Source: Thermohalobaculum sp039027855 (GTDB taxonomy: Bacteria > Pseudomonadota > Alphaproteobacteria > Rhodobacterales > Rhodobacteraceae). Taken from it: 64,000 nt of DNA. The stretch covers positions 132,332 to 196,331 of the forward strand of contig JBCCJI010000004.1 in NCBI GenBank assembly GCA_039027855.1, read 5' to 3'. This document shows positions 26,380 to 35,216 of this stretch, piece after piece. The notes beneath the pieces are model-generated. The model was given only the letters and a program-made list of their open reading frames with translations, searched no databases and was not told where the DNA came from. The first letter of the stretch is position 1; every line of letters begins with the position of its first letter. The position numbers were made by a program, and so were the translations under genes.

Positions 26380-27398
26380 TCCGATACCTCGCCCGGCGGC
26401 TGGGAACGATGGCGGTGACGCTGCTCGCCGTCTCGATCCTGGTTTTCGTGATCATCAACCTGCCGCCCGGCAACTATGTCTCGAACCAGATCGCCGAGAT
26501 GCAGTCATCGGGGGAGGCGGCGGGCGTGGCGCAGGCGGAGGCGCTGATCGAGCGCTATTCCCTCGATCAGCCGCTTTACATGCAGTACCTGATCTGGGTC
26601 GGCATCGCGCCTGGACCGGACGGCTTCTCCGGCCTTCTGCAGGGCGATTTCGGCTGGTCGTTCGAGCTGGACCGTCCGGTGGGCGATGTCGTGGGCGAGC
26701 TGGCCGGGCTGACCGCGCTGGTCAATCTGGCGGCGCTTCTCTTCGTCTATTTCGTGGCCCTGCCGCTCGGCACCATCGCCGCGGTCAAGGCCAATACCTG
26801 GATCGACTATCTCGCGAGCTTTGTCGGTTACATCGGACTGGCCACGCCGAATTTTCTGCTGGCGCTGATCATGCTGTTCTACGGCGCGCAGTATTTCAAC
26901 ATCCCCATCGGCGGGTTGATGGCCCGCGAATACGAGGGCCAGCCGATGAGCTGGGACAAGGCGATGTCGATCCTGACCCATCTGATCGTGCCGACCATCG
27001 TGATCGGCACCTCGGCGACGGCGGCGATCATGCGGCGCCTGCGCGCCAACCTGATGGATGAGCTCCGCAAACCCTATGTCGAGACCGCGCAGGCCCGCGG
27101 CGTGCCGGCGGCGACGCGCATCGTGCGCTATCCGCTCCGCATGGCTATGAACCCGTTTGTCGCCGATATCGGCAACCTCGCGCCGCAGCTCGTCTCGGGC
27201 TCGGTGATGATCTCGGTGGTGATGAGCCTGCCGACGCTTGGCCCCATCCTGCTGCAAAGCCTGAAGAGCCAGGACATCTTCATGTCGGGTTTCATCCTGC
27301 TCTTCGTCTCGGTGCTAACGCTGGTGGGGATGCTGATCTCCGACATCCTCCTGGCGCTGTTGGATCCGCGCATCCGGCTGACCGGGGCCGCGCGATGA
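26376..27398 (+). CDS. ABC importer permease, DppB/OppB type
   Basis: A 340-residue inner-membrane permease. It begins with the typical MIRYLARRLGTMAVTLLAVS, has the OppB-type N-terminal segment around QADALIERYSLDQPL-like sequence (EALIERYSLDQPLYMQYL), and carries the EAA loop PYVETAQARGVPAATRIVRY. The GTG start overlaps the binding-protein stop by 4 bases, and its own stop overlaps the next permease start in the same way, so the permeases and binding protein are coupled. Confidence 0.92.
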   Translation: MIRYLARRLGTMAVTLLAVSILVFVIINLPPGNYVSNQIAEMQSSGEAAGVAQAEALIERYSLDQPLYMQYLIWVGIAPGPDGFSGLLQGDFGWSFELDRPVGDVVGELAGLTALVNLAALLFVYFVALPLGTIAAVKANTWIDYLASFVGYIGLATPNFLLALIMLFYGAQYFNIPIGGLMAREYEGQPMSWDKAMSILTHLIVPTIVIGTSATAAIMRRLRANLMDELRKPYVETAQARGVPAATRIVRYPLRMAMNPFVADIGNLAPQLVSGSVMISVVMSLPTLGPILLQSLKSQDIFMSGFILLFVSVLTLVGMLISDILLALLDPRIRLTGAAR

Positions 27399-28591
27399 CC
27401 GATACGCTCAGCCCGAGCGATCTGAAAGACGAGCACTGGGTCGCGCCCGACACGGCGCATGATGCTGCCGCAGATCTCGCACGCCCGGTGCATGACGACG
27501 GCGATCTGTCGACCCGCGTGCTGATCTGGCAGCGCTTTCGGCGCCACCGGGTCGGGCTTTTCTGCTTCTGGCTGATGGTCTCGGTCTACGCCGCGCTGCC
27601 GATTGTCGAGATGCTGGCGCCCTATCTGCCGAACGGGTTCAACGAAGATGCCATCTACGCCCCGCCGCAGGGCCTCTATCTGTTCCACCAGGGGGAATTC
27701 ATCGGTCTCCATACCTATCCGACGGCGACCGTCTACGACATCGACACGGGGCTGGTGCGGCCCGAGACCGACTGGAACACGCCCCAGCCCGTGCGCCTGT
27801 TCGCGTTCTGCGGCGAGACCTACGACCGGGGCCTGATGGTGAACCCGCTGATGGCGGCGACGGGCAGCAATTTCCGCGTCATCTGCCCGCCCGAGGATGG
27901 TGAGCTGTTCCTGCTGGGCTCGGATCGGCTGGGCCGCGATATCCTCTCGCGCATCGTCTATGGCGCGCGGCTGTCGCTGACGGTCGGGCTGATCGGCGTG
28001 GCGTTGTCCTTTGCCGTCGGTCTGATGCTGGGCGGCATTGCGGGTTACTTCGGCGGCTGGATCGACAGCGCGGTCAGCCGGGCGATCGAGATCTTCCGCT
28101 CGCTGCCCGAGCTACCAATCTGGCTGGCCCTGTCAGCGGCTGTCCCGGTCAACTGGTCGCCGCTCAGCGTGTTCTTCATGATCTCGGTGATCCTCGGCCT
28201 GCTCGATTGGCCCGGGCTGGCCCGCGCCGTCCGCTCGAAGTTCCTGGCGCTGCGTGAGGAGGACTATGTGCGCGCGGCCGAACTGATGGGGGCCAAGCCC
28301 GGGCGGATCATCTGGCGGCACATGACGCCCAACTTCATGAGCCATCTGATCGCCTCGGCTTCGCTGTCGATCCCGGCGATGATCCTCGGCGAGACGGCGC
28401 TCTCTTTCCTCGGCCTTGGTCTCCGCTCGCCGGCGGTCAGCTGGGGCATGATGCTGAACGATGCGCTCAACCTCTCGGCGGTGGAGCTTTATCCTTGGCT
28501 GCTCGTTCCGATGATGCCAGTGATCGTGACGGTGCTGGCCTTCAGCTTCATCGGCGATGCATTGCGCGACGCGCTGGACCCGTATTCCTGA
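27395..28591 (+). CDS. ABC importer permease, DppC/OppC type
   Basis: A 398-residue permease, longer than most OppC proteins because of a roughly 100-residue periplasmic insertion after the first membrane helix (from about residue 75 to residue 165). The characteristic LGSDRLGRDILSRIVYGARLS follows the insertion, split here by the membrane entry, and the EAA loop is YVRAAELMGAKPGRIIWRHM. Such insertions occur in AgpC-like permeases of rhizobia. ATG overlaps the upstream stop. It is the last gene of the importer operon and is followed within 11 bases by a palindromic repeat. Confidence 0.92.
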   Translation: MTDTLSPSDLKDEHWVAPDTAHDAAADLARPVHDDGDLSTRVLIWQRFRRHRVGLFCFWLMVSVYAALPIVEMLAPYLPNGFNEDAIYAPPQGLYLFHQGEFIGLHTYPTATVYDIDTGLVRPETDWNTPQPVRLFAFCGETYDRGLMVNPLMAATGSNFRVICPPEDGELFLLGSDRLGRDILSRIVYGARLSLTVGLIGVALSFAVGLMLGGIAGYFGGWIDSAVSRAIEIFRSLPELPIWLALSAAVPVNWSPLSVFFMISVILGLLDWPGLARAVRSKFLALREEDYVRAAELMGAKPGRIIWRHMTPNFMSHLIASASLSIPAMILGETALSFLGLGLRSPAVSWGMMLNDALNLSAVELYPWLLVPMMPVIVTVLAFSFIGDALRDALDPYS

Positions 28592-28601
28592 GGCAAGCGG
28601 T

Positions 28602-28620
28602 GTCGCGGCGCGGCCGCGAC
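28602..28620. repeat. REP-like palindrome copy 2 (8-bp arms, GCG loop)
   Basis: Arms GTCGCGGC and GCCGCGAC around GCG, preceded by AAGCGGT, 11 bases after the stop of the importer operon. The arms and the GCGGT lead match the copies at 4629 and 62206; only the loop differs. Confidence 0.6.
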
Positions 28621-28629
28621 GCTGCTCTC

Positions 28630-28651
28630 GCTTTCGCCCGAGGGCGAAAGC
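28630..28651. terminator. Hairpin after the importer operon
   Basis: Perfect 9-bp stem GCTTTCGCC / GGCGAAAGC with a CGAG loop, 38 bases after the stop of the last importer gene. There is no T-tract, so intrinsic termination is uncertain; it may protect the 3' end instead. The following bases up to 28782 contain further short inverted repeats and no gene. Confidence 0.45.
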
Positions 28652-28782
28652 CTACGGGGCAGCGACCGGGGAAGGCCGCCCGGGGGCGACCAGCGCCAAG
28701 CCAGTCGGCGCCTGCAGGGCAATCGGGCGTTGCCCGGCGCTGTCGCGCCGCTTGACCCAGCGCCTCGCTCGAGCGTCGGCGC

Positions 28783-29511
28783 TTAGTCGTTCGGCCGCTC
28801 AGCCTCGACGAAGAATCCACTGGCTTGGGTCGTGTTCCGAAACGCCGATGTGCGCCGGTCCAGCCATCGGTTGATCCGTCCGCCCAGGCGCCGCTCGACC
28901 GTCGGTTTCCACCACTTCATCATATTCGCCATGGCCGACCATTTGCCCCGGATCGGGTAGAGCCTCACCGTCTCGAAATCGCGCAGCAGATAGGCCAGAC
29001 CATCGCGCGACAGGCGCTGGTAGTCCTGAAAGATCAGCGACCGGGGGGCGTGGTAGCGCCACATCCAGGGCACGTAGAGAAAAAGCCGCCCGCCGGGCCG
29101 GAGCGCAAAGCGGAAATTGGCGACGGCGGCAGATGGGTCATACACATGCTCCAAGATCGCAAGCGCGATCACGGCGTCGTATCGCTCGGCCATCCATGCC
29201 GGGAAGGGTTGGCAGACATCGCCCAGCATGTCGGGCCGGGTCAGGTTTTCGCCATCCTCGATATCGTTGAGATCAAGGCTCTCCGCCCCGGCATGCCCCT
29301 CAAGCCGCCCGCGCATCCCCGCGCCGATGTCCAGCACACGCGCCATGCCGGCCGTCGCCTCGGCCACATGGGCCCGGCTCTGGTCGTCATGCAGAAAGGC
29401 GAGATCGATGCTGACCCGCTCGGTGATGGCGCGCAGTCGCTCGATCGTGTCGGAGGTATCGTGCAGCACGACGGGCGGTGGCTTGGCGGCGCGGCGGGGT
29501 TTGTCGCTCAT
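28783..29511 (-). CDS. Class I SAM-dependent methyltransferase of a glycan operon
   Basis: A 242-residue Rossmann methyltransferase. Motif I is RVLDIGAGMRGRLEG, followed by SLDLNDIEDGENL; the post-motif region is DAVIALAILEHVYDP and RPGGRLFLYVPWMWRYH. It is the last gene of a six-gene operon whose other members are glycosyltransferases and a phosphatase, so methylation of a sugar or lipid-linked glycan is the natural guess. Its ATG overlaps the upstream stop by 4 bases. The acceptor is unknown. Confidence 0.85.
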   Translation of the reverse strand: MSDKPRRAAKPPPVVLHDTSDTIERLRAITERVSIDLAFLHDDQSRAHVAEATAGMARVLDIGAGMRGRLEGHAGAESLDLNDIEDGENLTRPDMLGDVCQPFPAWMAERYDAVIALAILEHVYDPSAAVANFRFALRPGGRLFLYVPWMWRYHAPRSLIFQDYQRLSRDGLAYLLRDFETVRLYPIRGKWSAMANMMKWWKPTVERRLGGRINRWLDRRTSAFRNTTQASGFFVEAERPND

Positions 29512-30665
29512 CTCTCGGCCTGCATGGCAAGATCGAGCAAGAGCGCAGCCGACCGTGCAGCGCCGTCGAGGGTGATCGGCAGCGGTGCGCGGCGGGGGCC
29601 GCCCGCCAGGCGGTCAGCGATCATGGCCAGCCTTGCCGGTGTGAGCTCGGCGGCTGCCGCGCTCTCGACGCCCGGCAAAGCGGAGAGAGCCTCGGCCCGG
29701 ATATGCTGTTCCCGCTGCCCCCCGGCCGTGTCGGGGACCAGCAAGACGGGGGTGTCGAGCGGCGCGAGATCGGTGACCGTGTTGTATCCCGCCAGCGTCA
29801 CGGCCGCCGCAGCGCCAGCGAGGCGCGCCTGCCAATCGGCCGCCGGTGGCTCCACGATCAGCCCGGTGCGGGCATGCCGGGCGTGATCGCGTTGCAGGGT
29901 CTCGGCCAAGGCAACACCGTCGCGACCACCGGTGCGCAGGCGCCAGGGATGTGCTGAGAAGCCAGCGGCCTCTGCCGCGGTCTGCAGCAGCTGGCGTCCT
30001 AGATCGCCACCGCCGACGCTGACCACGATCTCACGCGGATCCTCGGTCATGGGGGCCTCGGTCTCGTCACCATGCCTCACATACCCGGTGTATCGGAGGC
30101 GATGGAGGAGCCCGGCCGCAAGTGGCCAGGTCGCGGTCACGGGAAGAAAACCGCTGTCGCCATGGACCAGCACGAGATCGGCGTACTGTGCGAGAAGCGC
30201 TTCGGCCTCCGCCTGCCGCTCGGGCTTCGACGGCGGTTCGGGCAGGTCACGGACCGAGATCGCGATGCGCCCGGGGCTGCATGCCGCCGCGCGCATGGCG
30301 GCGATCACGGCCTCGTACTCCCGGCGCAGGCGACGGCGGCCGAAGGGCCATGTTTCAAGGACCAGGACCCCGGGTGCAGCGGTGCGGACAGCCCGCGTGG
30401 CCTGCTCGGCACGTGCGGCCAAAAGGGTGGCGTCGACCGGTTGACCGTCGGCATCGAGCGGTGCGCCAAAGTCGCGTCCACGCACCTCGATCCATGGCAA
30501 CTGCGCGATGCGTATCCCGCCGGTGTCCAGATGGGGCAGGGGGCGCCCGCCGGAGATCACCACGGCCTCGCCGCCAGCGGCCCGCACGGCTTTTGCGATG
30601 GTGAGAATGCGTACCAGGTGACCGGTGCCTGACAGGTGGCTGACCATGAAGGCGATCGTGCTCAT
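29508..30665 (-). CDS. GT-B glycosyltransferase, GT28/MurG-like
   Basis: A 385-residue protein with two Rossmann-like halves. The N-terminus MSTIAFMVSHLSGTGHLVR carries the glycine-rich GTGH loop of GT28-type donors' acceptor domain, and the C-terminal half has EIVVSVGGGDLGRQLL and the donor-binding AVTLAGYNTVTDLAPLDTP. It resembles the first gene of the operon (33725-34948) in plan, so the operon contains two related GT-B enzymes. The ATG at 30665 overlaps the phosphatase stop by 4 bases and replaces a longer, unlikely frame. Donor and acceptor are unknown. Confidence 0.8.
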   Translation of the reverse strand: MSTIAFMVSHLSGTGHLVRILTIAKAVRAAGGEAVVISGGRPLPHLDTGGIRIAQLPWIEVRGRDFGAPLDADGQPVDATLLAARAEQATRAVRTAAPGVLVLETWPFGRRRLRREYEAVIAAMRAAACSPGRIAISVRDLPEPPSKPERQAEAEALLAQYADLVLVHGDSGFLPVTATWPLAAGLLHRLRYTGYVRHGDETEAPMTEDPREIVVSVGGGDLGRQLLQTAAEAAGFSAHPWRLRTGGRDGVALAETLQRDHARHARTGLIVEPPAADWQARLAGAAAAVTLAGYNTVTDLAPLDTPVLLVPDTAGGQREQHIRAEALSALPGVESAAAAELTPARLAMIADRLAGGPRRAPLPITLDGAARSAALLLDLAMQAER

Positions 30666-31279
30666 GCGCCGGCACTCTCGCGCGGGATCAGGCGTTCGGG
30701 TTCGGCGTTGGGGTCGGTCGTCGGTTGGCCATCGCCATCCAGCGCGACACGGTAGAGCCGGCCGCGCTTGATCTCGACCGTGCCGGCATCGGGCCCGCGC
30801 CAGCCGCACCCCTGGCCGAGGATCACGCGCATCAGCGCCTTGTGCGTGACCACCACCGCCGGTGCCCCGGCGCGTGCCAGACGGCGCAGCGCCGGGCGGA
30901 CACGCGCCCAGCCATCGGCGGCGCTCTCGCCGTTTGGCGGCCGACCGGACCAGCCCAGTCGATGCACGAGGGGCGCACCGTCCTCGGCCTTCGGGACCTC
31001 ATCGCTCTTTCGGCCTTCCCAGTCGCCCCAACTCAGCTCCATCAGCCGTGGGTCGAGCCTGATCTGCCGGCCCTCTGCGATCAGCTCAGCCGTCTCGGCG
31101 GCCCGCGACAAGGGCGAGGCGACGATGACGGCATCACGCCAGACCCCCGGCAGACGCAGTGTCGCGAGCCTCGCGCGCGCCTCATCGGTCAGCGGGCGGT
31201 CGATATGGCCCTGCATGCGCCGCTCAAGGTTCCAGTCGGTGGGGAAGTGGCGGATCAGCGCAATGGTCGTCCCGCTCAT
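30662..31279 (-). CDS. Histidine phosphatase superfamily protein
   Basis: A 205-residue phosphoglycerate mutase-like phosphatase. The N-terminal motif is ALIRHFPTDWN (RHG family with Phe in place of Gly), followed by IVASPLSRAAETAELIAEG and ELSWGDWEGRK; the second catalytic histidine is in VVVTHKALMR, where the family usually has THG or SHG. Lying inside a glycosyltransferase operon with 4-bp overlaps on both sides, it probably removes phosphate from a sugar phosphate or lipid intermediate. The substrate is not identifiable. Confidence 0.85.
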   Translation of the reverse strand: MSGTTIALIRHFPTDWNLERRMQGHIDRPLTDEARARLATLRLPGVWRDAVIVASPLSRAAETAELIAEGRQIRLDPRLMELSWGDWEGRKSDEVPKAEDGAPLVHRLGWSGRPPNGESAADGWARVRPALRRLARAGAPAVVVTHKALMRVILGQGCGWRGPDAGTVEIKRGRLYRVALDGDGQPTTDPNAEPERLIPRESAGA

Positions 31280-32388
31280 GCGGCCCTCATCAGCGGCGTG
31301 AGCGCGTCCGAGAGGGTCGCTGCCGCCGCTGCGATGCTGTGCTGGGCCACGACGCGTGTGCGCGCTTCGTCGCCCAGCCTGTCGCGCTCGACCACGGCAC
31401 GCTGGATGGCCGAGGCGAAGGCCCTCGCGTCGCCAGGCGCCGTCAGGATGCCGGAGACGACGTCGCGCGCGGCCGGACCGTCCTCGGCGATCACGGGCAG
31501 GGCGGCGGCGGCGGCTTCCAGCCAGGCATAGCCGATGCCCTCGCCGACCCCGGGCCAGACCATGAGATCGGCGGCCTCCAGCGCGGCGCGTATCTGATCC
31601 GGCGTGGCCAGGCCCGCGAACTGCACCGCGCCCGGCAACGTGGTGCCGAAGGGCGCGAAAAGCGCCTCGACCTCGCCGCGCAACGGCCCGTCGCCGAGGA
31701 TCGTGAGCACCCAGTCCCGGCCTTCCGCGTCACCGGCATAGACACGCAGCGCGCGCGCGAGGCGGCGATAGCTCTCAAGCTTGTCACCGCTGCGCATCAT
31801 CGCGACGGTAACGAGCCTCAGCGCGCGTCCGGCCATCGCGCCGCGCGGCGGAGGGGCAGGCCCTGGGTCGAGGAAGGGCGGCAGCGCGATCATGCGCGCG
31901 GCATGTCCCGCGGCCTCAAGCTGCGGCCGGTCGCGTCCTGTGGTCCAGAACAGGCGGTGGGCCGCAGCAATGGCGGCCTCGGACGCTTCGGCAAAGGCGC
32001 GCCAGGGCCCATCGCGCCGCCTGGGCGAAATCGAGGGTTCGACGATGGCGTAGGGCAGCGACAGCGCCTCGGAGACCGCCGGCCCGATCAGATCGGGCGC
32101 ACGGTAGTGGCAGTGATAGGTCACGAAGGCAGCGCAATCCGGCAACGTCGCGGTGATGCGCGCGACCTCGCCCTTGGCGCTCGCCATCAGAGAGGCTTGG
32201 CTGTTGGGATCGCCGGCGGTGTCGAGGACGCGCAGGCGCGAGACAAGCTCCACCTCGAACCCCGCTTCGGAGAGTGCCGCCATGATGGCGCGGGCGATGG
32301 TCCGGTCACCTGAGGGCACGGGATGATCGGGCGCTTTCATCGGTGCGTAGAAGGCGATGCGGCCCCGTTTGGTCTGGCCCCCCCTCAT
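31276..32388 (-). CDS. Glycosyltransferase family 4-like protein
   Basis: A 370-residue GT-B protein. The N-terminus RGRIAFYAPMKAPDHPVPSG is a typical acceptor-domain opening; the C-terminal domain has LRLVTVAMMRSGDKLESY, LTILGDGPLRGEVEALF, a donor-site stretch VQFAGLATPDQIRAALEAAD and GIGYAWLEAAAAALPVIA with the E-x7-E type acidic pattern only partly kept. It sits in the middle of the six-gene operon with ATGA overlaps on both sides. Product unknown. Confidence 0.82.
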   Translation of the reverse strand: MRGGQTKRGRIAFYAPMKAPDHPVPSGDRTIARAIMAALSEAGFEVELVSRLRVLDTAGDPNSQASLMASAKGEVARITATLPDCAAFVTYHCHYRAPDLIGPAVSEALSLPYAIVEPSISPRRRDGPWRAFAEASEAAIAAAHRLFWTTGRDRPQLEAAGHAARMIALPPFLDPGPAPPPRGAMAGRALRLVTVAMMRSGDKLESYRRLARALRVYAGDAEGRDWVLTILGDGPLRGEVEALFAPFGTTLPGAVQFAGLATPDQIRAALEAADLMVWPGVGEGIGYAWLEAAAAALPVIAEDGPAARDVVSGILTAPGDARAFASAIQRAVVERDRLGDEARTRVVAQHSIAAAAATLSDALTPLMRAA

Positions 32389-33728
32389 GCAGGCGTGCCA
32401 AGGCTGTCTCGCGCCTTGGCAGTCGGCGGCGCGGCATCGCCCAGACCGCCGCGCAACAGTGTCTCAATCGTGACCATACCGGGCTCGGGCCGAAAATGCG
32501 CGTCGAGCCGTTGGAGCGCCGCGCCGCCGAGCTGGGCGCAGAGCGCGGGATCATCGGCAAGCCGCGCGACGGCCGCTGCCAGCGCCGCAGGATCGCCCGG
32601 CGGCACGAGCAGACCCTCGACCCCGTCACGGACAAATTCGGGGATCGCGGCCGCCTCTGTGGCGACAATCGCCAGCGCCTGGCTCGCGGCCTCCATGATG
32701 ACATTCGGCAGCCCGTCACGGTCGCCATCGCCCGCGACCTTGGAGGGCAGCACGAAGATCTCCGCCTGGGCGAGCGCTGCGACGACGGCGTCGCGCGGCT
32801 GCTTGCCCCGCCAGTCGATGCGCCCATCAATCCCTGCGTCCCGGGCGCGCGCCTGCATCTCGGACGACAGCGCCCCGCCACCGATATGCACCAACCGCCA
32901 GTCCAGCGTGGCCGGCAGTCGGGCAAGCGCTGCAATCAGGTCATCATAGCCTTTTTTCTCGACCAGCCGTCCGACCGAGATCAGACTCACTGGCCGGCTA
33001 TCGTCGCGTCTTGGCCGCGCGGGTGGCGACGGCATCTCTGCCTTGGCGAGCCCGTGATAGGCTAGGTGCACCCGCCCCGGATCGCCGGCATGACGGGTCA
33101 GTTCCGCCACCCCCGCCTTCGTGCAGGTCACGGCAAACCGCGCCTCGCCCAGCTTGTCGGCGATCTCGCGCGCTGGCGTGGTCCAGATGTCCTTGGCATG
33201 GGCCGAGACGCCCCACTCCAGGCCCCGCATCAGCGCCGCGTAGCGCGTGACCGAGCCTGGCGTATGCAGGAAATGCACGTAGAGAAACCGGGTGGCGGCC
33301 GGCAGCTCTGCCGCAAGAACCGCCGCCTGCCCGAACCGGCGCACACGGTTGCGCGTCAGGTCGCGACCAAGATCGCCCATAAACGCCCGGAACGCCGCAC
33401 CGAAGCCCGCGAGCCGCCGCACGCGCCAGAGCGCACCGAGGACGCGCAGCGGTTCGCGATGGAGGTACTCGGGCAGATAGCGCCGAGCCGCCGCAATCCG
33501 TCCGTGGACCGGGTGCTCGAACGCATCGTAAGGCGCGCGGAGCGACCAGATGTCAAAGCGGAAGCCGCGCTGTTCGAGCGCTTCGAGCTCCTGGGCAATA
33601 AAGGTCTCGGAGAGGCGCGGATACCCCTTCACGATGACGGCGAGAGGCGGGTCGCCTGCGGTCCTTTCGATGCCGTCAGGGCCGGCTGCGGTCTCGCCCG
33701 CCAGGTCGCCCGCGTCGGGCACGCTCAC
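32385..33728 (-). CDS. Glycosyltransferase family 4, colanic-acid WcaL-like
   Basis: A 447-residue GT-B protein. The N-terminal domain contains VIVKGYPRLSETFIAQELEA, typical of WcaL/AmsK-like enzymes; the donor domain has SLISVGRLVEKKGYDDLIAA, VHIGGGALSSEMQ and the sugar-nucleotide site DGLPNVIMEAASQALAIVAT. It begins at a GTG overlapping the stop of the first operon gene (GTGA). It likely adds one sugar to a lipid- or polymer-bound glycan at the cytoplasmic face. Confidence 0.87.
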   Translation of the reverse strand: MSVPDAGDLAGETAAGPDGIERTAGDPPLAVIVKGYPRLSETFIAQELEALEQRGFRFDIWSLRAPYDAFEHPVHGRIAAARRYLPEYLHREPLRVLGALWRVRRLAGFGAAFRAFMGDLGRDLTRNRVRRFGQAAVLAAELPAATRFLYVHFLHTPGSVTRYAALMRGLEWGVSAHAKDIWTTPAREIADKLGEARFAVTCTKAGVAELTRHAGDPGRVHLAYHGLAKAEMPSPPARPRRDDSRPVSLISVGRLVEKKGYDDLIAALARLPATLDWRLVHIGGGALSSEMQARARDAGIDGRIDWRGKQPRDAVVAALAQAEIFVLPSKVAGDGDRDGLPNVIMEAASQALAIVATEAAAIPEFVRDGVEGLLVPPGDPAALAAAVARLADDPALCAQLGGAALQRLDAHFRPEPGMVTIETLLRGGLGDAAPPTAKARDSLGTPA

Positions 33729-34948
33729 TCACCCGCGGCGGAAAGTGGGGTCGCGAGCAGCGCCGAGCGGGCGGTGACGGTTTCAAGCCCGGCCATCAAG
33801 GGCGGCACGTGGCCAGCGGCCACGGCGGCCGAGGGCGGCGACATCCGCGCCAGATGGCGGATCGCATCGGCCATCACGCCGGCCGCGCCGCCATCACGCT
33901 CGGGCGTCAACATGGTGGCAAGGCCGAGATTTTCAGCCGCCGTGGCGCGGATCAGCTGCTCGCGCCGGGGCCGGGTGCGCGGCATGATGATCGCTGGGCG
34001 GTCGGCCGAGAGGATCTCGCAAAAGGTGTTGTAGCCGCCCATCGCAACCACGCCGTCAGCGCAGGCCATCAGCTGGACCAGCCGGTCGGTAAAGCCGATG
34101 GCGCTCACCCGCTCACCGAGCGCCGCGACCCGGGCGTCAAAGCCCGCGCGCAGCCCGGCATCGAGAAACGGGCCGTAGACGATATGCGCCGCCGGCGCGA
34201 GCGTCGGATCGCTCTCATAGGCGCGCAGCACCCAGTCAACCAGCGCCTCGCCATCCGCGCCACCGCCTGTTGTCACCAGGATGTAGGGCTGCTCGGGTGT
34301 CGGGCCGGCATGCGGCGCCACCTGTTCGAGGCTGCGGCGCAGGTAACCCGTGTAGACCGTCTTGGCTTCCATCCGCGGCGACAGGCCAAGACCCGCCAGC
34401 GGCTGGCACATCGCCGGCACGCCATAGACCCAGATCTCGTCATAGAACCGCTCGATCGCCTCCACCGCGCCCTTGCGCTCCCACTCCCGCGCCAGCGCGT
34501 CTTCATCGTCGAGCACATCGCGCAGGCCGAGCACGATGCGGGTGCCATGCCCGCGGAGCAGCGACAGCGTCTCCGCCAGTTCCTGGCGAAAACCCCAGGG
34601 CTCTTTGTCGACGATCAGCAGGTCCGGCGCGAATTCGCGCGCCGCCGCCTCGATGACACTTCCGCGCAGGCGCGCCATGGCGTCGATATCCATCGCAAGA
34701 TTGGAGGCGGTGTAGCTCCCGTCCGAGTGCTTCACGACGCCGGGCAGGCGCACGTGATCCACCCGCTCGGCGAAATCGAAGCGACCGGCAATGGGAGAGC
34801 CCGTGACGATCAGGGCCGAGGCGCCGTCGAGCCGCCGGGACAGAGCGCCTGCGATCGTGCGCGCACGGCGCAGATGGCCGAGCCCGTAGGTGTCGTGGCT
34901 GTAGAGGAGGGCCCTGATGCCATCGGGCCTCCTGGGGTCTGGCGACAT
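33725..34948 (-). CDS. Predicted glycosyltransferase (COG4671-like), first gene of glycan operon
   Basis: Started at the ATG at 34948, a 407-residue GT-B protein. Its N-terminus LLYSHDTYGLGHLRRARTIA carries the GLGH loop; the middle has DLLIVDKEPWGFRQEL; the donor half has YILVTTGGGADGEALVDW and GVVAMGGYNTFCEILSADRP. These match the MurG-like uncharacterised glycosyltransferase group. It opens a six-gene operon and is divergent from the MscS channel gene across 268 bases. A longer open frame upstream exists but has no support. Confidence 0.82.
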   Translation of the reverse strand: MSPDPRRPDGIRALLYSHDTYGLGHLRRARTIAGALSRRLDGASALIVTGSPIAGRFDFAERVDHVRLPGVVKHSDGSYTASNLAMDIDAMARLRGSVIEAAAREFAPDLLIVDKEPWGFRQELAETLSLLRGHGTRIVLGLRDVLDDEDALAREWERKGAVEAIERFYDEIWVYGVPAMCQPLAGLGLSPRMEAKTVYTGYLRRSLEQVAPHAGPTPEQPYILVTTGGGADGEALVDWVLRAYESDPTLAPAAHIVYGPFLDAGLRAGFDARVAALGERVSAIGFTDRLVQLMACADGVVAMGGYNTFCEILSADRPAIIMPRTRPRREQLIRATAAENLGLATMLTPERDGGAAGVMADAIRHLARMSPPSAAVAAGHVPPLMAGLETVTARSALLATPLSAAGE

Positions 34949-35216
34949 GGTCCAACGTCCCCGATCGAGGTAGCCGCGATAGCTAGCCCGGGCGCGGGGG
35001 CGGCAACAAGTCTTTGAGAGCTCCTCGCAACCTCGCCTGCAGCCTTGTGATTGGATAGTGGCCGATCTGGCGCTTCCGGATGCTTGCCCGCGCGGTCGCG
35101 GCGACCATACCATCTGTGAAGCGCTGCAGTTTGGCGGCCTGACGGGAGACGGCATGACGAGCGTGAGAGGGCCTCGGCACCCTGTGCGTCTGGTGGCAGA
35201 CAATGGGCAGGCCGCC

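Noticed and set aside
30725..31531. Plus-strand frames opposite the phosphatase and GT4 genes
   Set aside because: Shadows of the coupled minus-strand operon, which has conserved motifs and ATGA junctions.
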